Part shown: piece by piece, positions 46,170 through 53,942 of the stretch | Layout of the letters: the number at the start of each line of letters is the position of its first letter | Numbering within the stretch: position 1 is the first letter of the stretch | Made by a program: the position numbers and the translations under genes | Origin: Nocardia cyriacigeorgica | Lineage (GTDB): Bacteria; Actinomycetota; Actinomycetes; Mycobacteriales; Mycobacteriaceae | Reading direction: 5' to 3' | Assembly (NCBI RefSeq): GCF_010858045.1 | Contig: NZ_JAAGVC010000016.1 | Coordinates: forward strand, 44,238 to 108,237 | Length of the DNA stretch: 64,000 bases | Notes under the pieces: generated by a model | Told to the model about the DNA's origin: nothing | Database searches by the model: none | What the model saw: the letters and a program-made list of their open reading frames with translations, nothing else

Positions 46170-47078
46170 ATGTTGCCGCCGAATCTGCCGCGTACCGGCA
46201 TCTGGGTGAACGGGCTCGATCTGCAGCCGCCGCCGGTGGTCGGGGCAATGGCCGCGGAGCTGGAGGGCCTGGGGCTCGGCGCGATCTGGCTCAGCGAGGG
46301 GCTCGCGCACGACCCGTTCGTCACGGCCGCCGGGCTGCTCGCCGCCACCCGCAGGCTGGTGGTCGGCACGGGGATCGCGGTGACCTACGGTCGCCATCCG
46401 CACTGGATGCGCGCCTCGGCCCGGGCGGTCCTGGACGCCTACCCGGGGCGGTTCGTGTTCGGGGCGGGCACATCCAATCCTCGTGTCGTCGAAGGTGTGC
46501 TCGGACTCGAATACCGCAAACCGCTGGCCGCCCTGCGCGCCTACCTGGACGATCTCGACGCGCCCGACAGCTTGCGAGCCCAGCTCGGACTGCCGGACTC
46601 CGGCCGCCTACCGCGAGTACTCGCGGCGCTCGGCCCGCGCGCTCTGGAACTGGCCCGGGACAGGGCCGACGGCGCCATCACCTATCTCACGACACCCGAA
46701 CACACCGCGCAGGCGCGTGCCGTTCTCGGGCCGGACCGGACTCTCGTGGTCGAACAGGCCGTGGTGGTAGGGGCCGACGACGCCGATGCCCGCGGCCGCG
46801 CTCTCGCACACGTGGGCGCCTACCTGACCAACCCTGGATACCGGGCGAGCTGGCAGCGACTCGGCTTCACCGACGCCGATCTCGCCGCACCCGGCAGTGA
46901 CCGGCTCGTCGACGCGTTGGTCGCGATCGGGGAGGACCGAGTCGGACAACGGATCGCCGCGCATCTGTCCGCCGGCGCCGACCACGTGTGCCTTCAGGCG
47001 CTCCCGGCCGAGCCGTTCACCATCCCGGCGCAGCAGTGGAGGCTTCTGGCCGGCCTCGACATCCACAGTCCGCGCTGA
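46170..47078 (+). CDS. LLM-class (F420/FMN) oxidoreductase
   Basis: 302 residues of the luciferase-like monooxygenase barrel: 'GLGAIWLSEGLAHDPFVTAAGLLAAT', 'VVGTGIAVTYGRHPHWMRASARAVLDAYPGRFVFGAG' and 'LARDRADGAITYLTTPEH'. In actinobacteria many of these use F420. Substrate unknown; control by the divergent TetR suggests a detoxification or inducible role. AGGAG is nine bases before the ATG (GTG at 46167 is the alternative). Confidence 0.9.
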   Translation: MLPPNLPRTGIWVNGLDLQPPPVVGAMAAELEGLGLGAIWLSEGLAHDPFVTAAGLLAATRRLVVGTGIAVTYGRHPHWMRASARAVLDAYPGRFVFGAGTSNPRVVEGVLGLEYRKPLAALRAYLDDLDAPDSLRAQLGLPDSGRLPRVLAALGPRALELARDRADGAITYLTTPEHTAQARAVLGPDRTLVVEQAVVVGADDADARGRALAHVGAYLTNPGYRASWQRLGFTDADLAAPGSDRLVDALVAIGEDRVGQRIAAHLSAGADHVCLQALPAEPFTIPAQQWRLLAGLDIHSPR

Positions 47079-47081
47079 CCT

Positions 47082-47102
47082 GGGCTTCGGGCTTCGGGCT
47101 TC
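47082..47102. repeat. Three tandem copies of a 7-bp unit
   Basis: GGGCTTC repeated three times just after the LLM gene stop; a minor simple repeat in the 54-bp gap. Confidence 0.8.
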
Positions 47103-47132
47103 GGCGGCAGTCGGCGGCGCGGTGCTCGACCA

Positions 47133-47420
47133 CTATCGAGCGCCCGGCGCGGTGAGTCGGCGAAAGCTGCCGACGAAATCGCCGAGCGCACGGCGGTCTT
47201 CGAGATCGGGCGGCTGATGCCCGTTGTCGGCGGTGACGGTGACCGCGGTACCTGCCGCGATACCGAGTTCTTCCCAGCACAGCGGCAGTAGCGGCGCGTG
47301 CACCGAGTGCGCGTTGGCGGTGACGACGATGGTGGAGGAGTAGCGGCCCGCCACGTCGAGCAACGCTTCGGCGGCGTCGCGGGTGAGCGCGCCAGGGGAA
47401 TCGAATTCTTCGAAGTACAC
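47133..47420 (-). CDS. HPr-like protein lacking the phosphorylation site
   Basis: 95 residues that align along their length with the PTS phosphocarrier HPr. HPr 'GLHTRPAAQFV' corresponds to 'GALTRDAAEALL': the active His is Leu12 and Pro is Asp15, while Arg14 is kept. The regulatory Ser46 segment (AKS) is replaced by 'HAPLLP', yet 'LGIAAGTAVTVTADNG' keeps the strand that follows it. No PTS gene is nearby. A structural or regulatory role without phosphotransfer is inferred; the assignment is by eye. GGAGGAG precedes the GTG start. Confidence 0.6.
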   Translation of the reverse strand: MYFEEFDSPGALTRDAAEALLDVAGRYSSTIVVTANAHSVHAPLLPLCWEELGIAAGTAVTVTADNGHQPPDLEDRRALGDFVGSFRRLTAPGAR

Positions 47421-47497
47421 GGTGCTCCTCCTGTCCGGGCGAGTCGATTCTCACAGGATCCACACAATTGATCCACGAATCCGTCACCGGCCCGTTC

Positions 47498-47503
47498 TAG
47501 GGT
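47498..47503 (+). promoter_or_regulatory. -10 box, leaderless EEP gene
   Basis: TAGGGT followed by seven bases and ATG 47511. Confidence 0.45.
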
Positions 47504-47510
47504 CCCAGAC

Positions 47511-48455
47511 ATGCGAACATGGGTGAACCGAGCGCTGCTCGGCACGGGGTGGGTTGCCTTGCTGGCGGGAGTCGCGGGGATCGCGCTGTACTTCAGCGGA
47601 TCGCAGCGGCGGACGATGGTCCTGCTGGCTTCCGGTGCGTCGCTGCTGATGCTCGGCACGATCGTGGCGCTGGTGTTGTTCGTCATCGCTCGCGGGCGGC
47701 GCAGCATGATCGCCGCCGGCGTCGCGGTGGCCGCGGCGTTGTGGACCCAAGTACCGATCTACGTGCCGGACGGCCACGCCGCCACCGGGCCGGAACTGAC
47801 CGTGATGCAGTCGAATCTGCTGTTCGGCGGGGCGGATACGGGTGCGGTGGTCGAGGCCGTGCGCGCGCAGAGCGTGGATGTGCTCACATTGAACGAGCTC
47901 ACCCCCGCCGCCGTCGCCGGACTCACCGCCGCCGGAATCGACACTCTGCTCCCGTACCACTACCTGGAAGATTCCGAGGCCGGCGGCGTCGGCACCGGCA
48001 TCTACAGCCGATACCCGTTGCGCGACACCGAGAACTACGACGGATTCCTGCTCAACAACATCTCCGCGATCATGGACCACCCCGATCGCGGCGCCATCGC
48101 GGTCTACGCCTTCCATCCGGTACCGCCGCCGGTGGATTTCGGCAGGTGGCAGCGCGAATTGAGCGCCATTCGCGACCTTCTCGACGTGGAGCAGCGTCCG
48201 GCCATCGTCGGCGCCGACTTCAACGCCACCCGCGACCACAGCGCCTTCCGCGACTTGCTGCGCGGCCGTTTCGAATCCGCCGCCGATCAGGCCGGGGCGG
48301 GCCCACTGCGCAGCTACCCGCAGGACCGGAGCTGGGGCCCGGTCATCGGCATCGACCACGTCCTGCTCGCCGACGCCACCGCCGACGAGGTCTGGACCAT
48401 GGTCGTGCCGGGCACCGACCATCGCGCCGTCCTGGCCCGCATCCACTTGCACTGA
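47511..48455 (+). CDS. Membrane-anchored endonuclease/exonuclease/phosphatase family protein
   Basis: 314 residues. Three hydrophobic segments (about 10-82) precede an extracytoplasmic EEP domain: 'VMQSNLLFGGADTGAVVEAV' (metal Asn), 'VDVLTLNELTP' (metal Glu), 'AIVGADFNATRDHSAFRD' (DFN motif) and a final 'GTDHRAVLARI' His. The TM-plus-EEP layout is common in actinobacteria; substrates may be nucleic acid, lipid or inositol phosphate. Confidence 0.88.
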   Translation: MRTWVNRALLGTGWVALLAGVAGIALYFSGSQRRTMVLLASGASLLMLGTIVALVLFVIARGRRSMIAAGVAVAAALWTQVPIYVPDGHAATGPELTVMQSNLLFGGADTGAVVEAVRAQSVDVLTLNELTPAAVAGLTAAGIDTLLPYHYLEDSEAGGVGTGIYSRYPLRDTENYDGFLLNNISAIMDHPDRGAIAVYAFHPVPPPVDFGRWQRELSAIRDLLDVEQRPAIVGADFNATRDHSAFRDLLRGRFESAADQAGAGPLRSYPQDRSWGPVIGIDHVLLADATADEVWTMVVPGTDHRAVLARIHLH

Positions 48456-48609
48456 TCGAGACACCGCATCGCCGCGAATTTCCGCCGCGACGATGCGTAT
48501 CGGCGCCGCCGAGCGATTACGATGTGGAGCGCTCGGACGGCAGGCGCATGCGGCGCCGGTCCGGGCCCGGGTTGTATTCCGGCCCGGTCGAACTTGGGGA
48601 GGCATTCAA

Positions 48610-50049
48610 GTGACAAGGAACAAGCGGCTGCGCTTTGCCGCCGCCATCGCGGCGTGCGCCGCGTTGGTGCTCACCGGCTGTTCGGAATCGGCCGAGGCAG
48701 CGCAGTCGGGTCCGGGGCAGGAAAACCCGTGGCAGATCGCGGGTGCCACGTCGAGCACCGGTCCGAGCGGGCCGCGCCCCGACGCCCCGGACGCGCCGAT
48801 CCAGGCCGAGAACGGTGACGGCGGGCCGATGGACCAACTCGCCCTCAACGCCGTCTACGACGTGCAGGAATTCTGGAAAAAGGAGTACAGCAAGACCTTT
48901 CCCGGCACCTTCGAGCCGGTGCAGCAGCTGATCTCCTGGTCCGCGTTGGCGCCGAAATCCGAGGCGGTCGAGTTCTGCACCATCGACACCTATCAAATGG
49001 TCAATGCCGCCTACTGCGGCTCCGACCATTCGATCGGCTGGGACCGCGGCGTGCTGCTCCCTGAGCTGGTCAAAGAGTTCGGCGACATGTCGGTGGTCAT
49101 GGTGCTGGCCCACGAGTACGGCCACGCCCTGCAAGGCCAGGCCAAGATCTCCGACCGGCGCACCCCCGGGCTGGTGCGCGAACAGCAGGCCGACTGCCTG
49201 GCCGGTGTGTACCTGCGCTACGTCGCCGAGGGCGATTCCCAGTACTTCACGATGAACACCACCGACGGCCTCAACGGTGTGCTCGGCGCGACGGTCGCGG
49301 TGCGCGACCGCGACCCGGACGACCCGGACAACGTGCACGGTTCGGCGTTCGAGCGGGTGACCGCGGTGCAGATGGGTTACACCAGCGGCGCCGAAGCCTG
49401 CAAGGCGATCAATGAGGACGAGATCGAACAGCGCCGTGCGGGCCTGCCGATCACCTTCGAAGACGACCACGGCGAACGTCAGCTGCCGGTCGATCAGGAA
49501 TCGCTGGTCAGCGTCGCCAATGCCGCGGCCGAGGCGCTGCCGTCGGATGTCGCTCCGCAGTACGACTACTCGGGTGTGGCGTCGAGCTGCTCCGGAGTGA
49601 CCGTCACCGAGCCGGTGTCCTACTGCCCGGACGCCAACTCCATCGGCACCGACATCCCGGCGCTCGCCGAACGCGCGGGCCCGCTGGAGGACGAGGACAA
49701 ACCGCTCTCGGCGATCGTCAGCGGCGACTACAACGCCTACGTCGTCTTCATCTCCCGCTACACCCTCGCCGTGCAGAAGGCACGGGGCCTGTCGCTGGAG
49801 GGCGCGGACACCGCCGGCCTGCGCACCTCCTGCCTGTCCGGTGCGATCACCACCGAACTGAGCAAGCCGGGCCGTGAAGTTCAGCTCTCGGCCGGTGATC
49901 TGGACGAGGCCATTTCCGGTCTTCTCTCGGACGGTCTGGCGGCCAGCGACGTCAACGGCGAGACCGTGGAGAGCGGGTATCTGCGGCTCGAGGCGTTCCG
50001 TCTGGGTGTGCTCGAGGGCGAGGCGGCCTGCGCCAACAAGTACAACTGA
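48610..50049 (+). CDS. Lipoprotein neutral zinc metallopeptidase
   Basis: 479 residues. Lipobox 'LTGC' at residue ~22 places it on the cell surface. The catalytic motif is 'VLAHEYGHALQGQ' (HExxH) with a downstream 'QQADCLAGVY' supplying the third ligand, as in YpfJ/neutral zinc metallopeptidases. The C-terminal 200 residues ('YDYSGVASSCSGVTVTEPVSYCPDANS') hold paired cysteines and no recognised domain. GGGGAGG precedes the GTG start. Confidence 0.88.
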   Translation: MTRNKRLRFAAAIAACAALVLTGCSESAEAAQSGPGQENPWQIAGATSSTGPSGPRPDAPDAPIQAENGDGGPMDQLALNAVYDVQEFWKKEYSKTFPGTFEPVQQLISWSALAPKSEAVEFCTIDTYQMVNAAYCGSDHSIGWDRGVLLPELVKEFGDMSVVMVLAHEYGHALQGQAKISDRRTPGLVREQQADCLAGVYLRYVAEGDSQYFTMNTTDGLNGVLGATVAVRDRDPDDPDNVHGSAFERVTAVQMGYTSGAEACKAINEDEIEQRRAGLPITFEDDHGERQLPVDQESLVSVANAAAEALPSDVAPQYDYSGVASSCSGVTVTEPVSYCPDANSIGTDIPALAERAGPLEDEDKPLSAIVSGDYNAYVVFISRYTLAVQKARGLSLEGADTAGLRTSCLSGAITTELSKPGREVQLSAGDLDEAISGLLSDGLAASDVNGETVESGYLRLEAFRLGVLEGEAACANKYN

Positions 50050-50064
50050 GGTAGTCCGAGCAGC

Positions 50065-50102
50065 GAAGGCGCCGAGGTCGGGTTGTCGACCTCGGCGCCT
50101 TC
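50065..50102. terminator. Bidirectional terminator hairpin
   Basis: GAAGGCGCCGAGGTCG pairs perfectly (16 bp) with CGACCTCGGCGCCTTC over a 6-nt loop. It serves the convergent metallopeptidase and lipase genes. Confidence 0.85.
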
Positions 50103-50118
50103 TGCTGTGCGGGCCGGC

Positions 50119-52305
50119 CTACGTGCCGAGGTGTGCTTCCAACCAGTCCACGACGTCGGTGAGCACCTGGTCCTGCTCGGGCTCGTTGAAGATCTCGTGG
50201 TACAGGCCGTCGTAGCGGCGCACGGTGAGATCCTCGGCGCCCGCGCCCTTTTCGATGAGATCGGTGCTCGACGGCGCGGCAATGGTGTCGGCGGTGCCGT
50301 GCATCGCGAGCGTCGGTGCGGTGAGCTTCCGCAGGCGACCCTTGACGGCGATTGCGGCGTTGAGTATTTCGGTGGCGGTCCGCGCGGGGAGCTTGCCACG
50401 GAACACCAGTGGGTCGCTGTCGTAGGCGGCGACGACCTTCGGATCGCGGCTGATATCGGACGAATCCAGTTTCAGCACACCGAGATTGGGTGTGATCTTG
50501 GTGAGCACCGGTGCCAGCAGCCGCTGAATCGGATTGCCCACCGGGATGTCGAGCGGCGGCGCCGACACCACGACACCGTCCACCTCGATCGGCGCCCGCG
50601 TCACCAGGAACAGCACGATCAGGCTGCCCATCGAATGTCCGAGCAGGAACGCGGGCACCGCGGGGAACTCCCGCCGCGCCATCGCGAGCAACGTCGCCAC
50701 ATTATCGGCCGCCGCATCCATCGACCCGATATTCGCCCGCGCCCCACCGGAATTCCCGTGCCCCGGATGATCCAGCGCGTACACCGCGAACCCGGCATCG
50801 GCCAGCCGACGCCCCACATGCTCATACCGCCCGGCATGCTCGGCGACACCGTGCACCAGCACGATCACCCCGCGTGCCCCGCCTTCGGGCAGCCAGGCCC
50901 GCCACTCGATCCGGGCACCGTGCCCGATGAAGGAGCCGGAATCGGCGTGGGGCTGTTCGCCGGAGGTCGAGGCGGCGCTATCTGTCGCGGATGCAGTTGA
51001 GCTCGCGCCGGCTGCGTCCGCGATCTCCGGCGGGTTCTCTGCGCCGGTCGAATCGCTGTCGAGTGCCGTCGCGGCGCCGGATGCCGCGGTGTCGTCGGAC
51101 ACGGCGATGTCCGCGGCGGGTTCCGCGTCGTCGCCGTTCGCGTCGCCCGAAGCTTCGCTGGTGGTCGCGGTCGAATCTGCGCTGGACACGGCCGCATCCG
51201 CGCTGGTCTCGGCCGAAACTGTGCTCGACTCGCCTGAATTCGCGCTGGACGCGCTCGGAACCGCGTCGGTGTCGGCCGATGCTGCGCCTGTCTCGCCCGG
51301 AGCTGCGTCGGATGCGCTCGGAGCCGTGTCGGTCTCGATCGAAGCCGCGCTGGCCTCGGCTGATACTGCGTCGGACTCGGCCGGAACTACGTCGGTCTCG
51401 CCTGAATCGGCGCCGATCCTGCCCGAACCCGCGCTGGTCTCGGAAGCGTCGTCGGTGGCCGGTCCTGCTGCGGCGGTGGCCGGTTCGGTACCGCCTGCTT
51501 CTTGCGTGTCGGTGGTTGTGGCATCGGTGACTGCGGTGGCGGAGTCCGGTGCGGAGCTCGATGCCTTTGTATTCGCGGCAGCGCCCAGCGGTTCGGAGTT
51601 GCCTGCGTCTTGCGTGTTCGTGGGTGCGGCGTCGGTGTCCGCGGTAGCAGAGCTCGATGCGGCCGCCTTGGTAGCGGACTTCTTCGCAGCCGGGCGCGAT
51701 GCCGGGCTGGTCGAAGTGGTCTTGCGGGCGCGCGTGCTCGCGGCCGTCTTCTTCGCGGGACGGTCGCCGGTGGTGCCGGTGGCGGCTTCCGGCGTCGACC
51801 CGGTGGTGGCAGCGTCGGTGGAGGCCGTGGTCACCGGTTTCGGCGCGGCCTTCTTCGCGGGCCGCTTCTTCGCCGGGGCGGCGGTGGAATCGGCGGTGCC
51901 GGAAGCGGGCGTGCCCGCGCTTGTCACCTCGGAGTCGGCCGTGCTCTTGGTCGCGGCGGATGTGGCCGCAGTGCTCTTCGCCGCGCCGCGCGCTGTCGCC
52001 TTCGCGGCGGTCTTGGCAGCCGTGCCGGCCTTTTTCGCCGCCGTGCCGGTGTTCTTCGCCGCCGCTGCTGTGCCGGTCTTCTCGGCCGCTGTGCCGGCCT
52101 TCTTCGCCGCCGTTCCGGCCTTCTTGGCTGCCGCGCCAGACGCGGCGCCGGAGGATGTGCTCTTGGTGGCGCGTGAGGCCCGCGTGGTGGCCTTCTTGGC
52201 CGCGGCCTTTGCCGGGGTCTTCGCGGCACCGTTTCCAGTGTCGGTCGTCGCGGAATCGGTTGTGCTGGAGGCGGAGTGCTTGTCCGGCTCGGCGGCTTGG
52301 CTCAT
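50119..52305 (-). CDS. Monoacylglycerol-lipase-like hydrolase with histone-like/acidic tail
   Basis: 728 residues. The catalytic part is only 462-728: 'GVIVLVHGVAEHAGRYEHVG', elbow 'LLGHSMGSLIVLFL', acid in 'GTADTIAAP' and His in 'GLYHEIFNEPE', typical of monoacylglycerol lipases (about 280 residues). The first 460 residues are low complexity in two blocks: 1 to about 225 is Ala/Lys/Thr-rich with repeated 'AAKKAGTAAKKAGT' units resembling histone H1 and the HupB tail; about 226-455 is Ser/Ala/Asp/Glu-rich with almost no Lys or Arg. No signal peptide. The start overlaps the upstream gene stop (ATGA) with GAGGAA eight bases before it, so the tail is translated from a normal start. Confidence 0.88.
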   Translation of the reverse strand: MSQAAEPDKHSASSTTDSATTDTGNGAAKTPAKAAAKKATTRASRATKSTSSGAASGAAAKKAGTAAKKAGTAAEKTGTAAAAKNTGTAAKKAGTAAKTAAKATARGAAKSTAATSAATKSTADSEVTSAGTPASGTADSTAAPAKKRPAKKAAPKPVTTASTDAATTGSTPEAATGTTGDRPAKKTAASTRARKTTSTSPASRPAAKKSATKAAASSSATADTDAAPTNTQDAGNSEPLGAAANTKASSSAPDSATAVTDATTTDTQEAGGTEPATAAAGPATDDASETSAGSGRIGADSGETDVVPAESDAVSAEASAASIETDTAPSASDAAPGETGAASADTDAVPSASSANSGESSTVSAETSADAAVSSADSTATTSEASGDANGDDAEPAADIAVSDDTAASGAATALDSDSTGAENPPEIADAAGASSTASATDSAASTSGEQPHADSGSFIGHGARIEWRAWLPEGGARGVIVLVHGVAEHAGRYEHVGRRLADAGFAVYALDHPGHGNSGGARANIGSMDAAADNVATLLAMARREFPAVPAFLLGHSMGSLIVLFLVTRAPIEVDGVVVSAPPLDIPVGNPIQRLLAPVLTKITPNLGVLKLDSSDISRDPKVVAAYDSDPLVFRGKLPARTATEILNAAIAVKGRLRKLTAPTLAMHGTADTIAAPSSTDLIEKGAGAEDLTVRRYDGLYHEIFNEPEQDQVLTDVVDWLEAHLGT

Positions 52306-53942
52306 GTGTCGGTTCCTCGGGTGGGGCGTGGCGCCGGGTCGGCGAGCTGGTCGATCAGCCGCCGGTTGAATGCGATGAGGCGAGCGTAGTTGACGCGGGA
52401 GATCCGTTCATCGGTTCCATGGATGCGTTCGAGATCGGTCCGGTCGAAGACGACAGGGGCGAAGTTGCAGCGGGTGCGGGCCAGATCGTCGTAGTGGCGC
52501 GAGTCGGTGGCGCCGGGGACCAGGCCGGTGGTGACGACGATACCGGGCACCACCTCGCTGGCCAGGCGAGCGATCCGGTCGAAAGCCGGGCCGGCAGTGG
52601 CGACCCGAGACGGCTCCGATGACATGCCGACCAGCTCGATCCGCACGCCGTCATCGCCGACGACGCGGCGGCAGTGTTCCAGCACTCCGTGCACCGAGTC
52701 GCCGGGCAGGATCCGGAAGTTGATCAGCGCCTCGGCGTGCTGGGGCAGCACGTTGGCTTTCACCCCGCCGCGGATGACGGTCGGCGCCGTCGTGGTCCGC
52801 ACCATCGCCTCGGTCTGCGGTCTGGCGGCCAGCACCCGGGTGATCACGGGCCCGGCGACCCCTGCCATGCCGAGCAGCGTGCGCCGGGCCGGTGGCATGG
52901 CCGCGCGCAGACGGCTCAGCATGTCGGTGATGACCGGTGTCAATCGCAGCGGCATCGGCCGATCCTGCAGTCGCCCCACCGCCCGCGCGATGCGCCCGAC
53001 CGCCGTCTGTTTCCCCGGCATCGACGAGTGCCCGCCGACATCGTTCACCGACAGCCGGACGGTCGCGTATCCCTTCTCGCCCACCATGATCGAGGCCACC
53101 GGCCGGGCGACGCCATCGGCGACGCCTTCGGTGATCACCCCGCCTTCATCGAGCAGCAGTTCCGCCCGCACACCCCGCTCGCGCAGCGCCTGCGCCATGC
53201 GGACAGCGCCGTCGTCGCCGAAGACCTCTTCGTCGTGCCCGAACGCCAGATACACCGTCTGCGCCGGCTGAATCCCCGCGGCGAGGGCCGATTCGACGGC
53301 CTCGAGGATCGCCATCACCCGGCTCTTGTCGTCGATCGCGCCGCGCCCCCAGATGTACTGCTCATCGACGACACCCATGAACGGCGGATGCGTCCAATGC
53401 GGTTGATCATCGGCCGGAACGACATCCTGATGCGCGAGCAGGATCGCCGCCGTCCGCGACGGATCCGTCCCGGGCCAGGTGTAGAGCCTGCTGTGCCCGA
53501 ACAATTCCAGGTCCAGCTCGGCATGCACTCGCGGGAACGACCGCTCCAGGTGCTCGGCCAACAGCGCGAACGCCGCATCGTCGATCTCGGCCGGATCCTC
53601 CCGCGACACGGTCGCACACCGCAGCGCCGCTGCCAGCCGCTCCGCCGTCGCGTCATCGACGCCGTCGATCGGGTGCGACCGGCCGAAGGGATCGCTGCCG
53701 GCAGCGGCCAGCGCCCGAGCCTCCGATGTGGCGGGCACGGAGGAGTCGACATCCGCCCCGACCATTCGACCGCCGGTGGTCGGATCAACCGGCTCGCCCC
53801 GATCGGGCCGCTCCCCGGCTACCGTGCCGTCGGACGCCGACCCGTCCGCGCCGGGTTCACGTGGTCCAGCGGCGGGCACGGACCTGTCGGCGGCACCGAC
53901 CGGGGCGCCTTCGTCGGGCTCGTTGCGGGCGGCCCCGCTCAT
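52302..53942 (-). CDS. M20 family metallopeptidase (CPS1/PM20D1-like)
   Basis: 546 residues. The M20 core starts near residue 95: 'AAILLAHQDVVPADDQ' (first metal His), 'WGRGAIDDKSRVMAILEA' (bridging Asp), 'AFGHDEEVFGDDGA' (catalytic Glu) and 'GGHSSMPGKQTAVGRIA' in the dimerisation lid. PM20D1-type enzymes hydrolyse or form N-acyl amino acids. Residues 1-90 are Gly/Pro/Asp-rich and disordered. ATGA overlaps on both sides couple it to the genes before and after. Confidence 0.9.
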   Translation of the reverse strand: MSGAARNEPDEGAPVGAADRSVPAAGPREPGADGSASDGTVAGERPDRGEPVDPTTGGRMVGADVDSSVPATSEARALAAAGSDPFGRSHPIDGVDDATAERLAAALRCATVSREDPAEIDDAAFALLAEHLERSFPRVHAELDLELFGHSRLYTWPGTDPSRTAAILLAHQDVVPADDQPHWTHPPFMGVVDEQYIWGRGAIDDKSRVMAILEAVESALAAGIQPAQTVYLAFGHDEEVFGDDGAVRMAQALRERGVRAELLLDEGGVITEGVADGVARPVASIMVGEKGYATVRLSVNDVGGHSSMPGKQTAVGRIARAVGRLQDRPMPLRLTPVITDMLSRLRAAMPPARRTLLGMAGVAGPVITRVLAARPQTEAMVRTTTAPTVIRGGVKANVLPQHAEALINFRILPGDSVHGVLEHCRRVVGDDGVRIELVGMSSEPSRVATAGPAFDRIARLASEVVPGIVVTTGLVPGATDSRHYDDLARTRCNFAPVVFDRTDLERIHGTDERISRVNYARLIAFNRRLIDQLADPAPRPTRGTDT

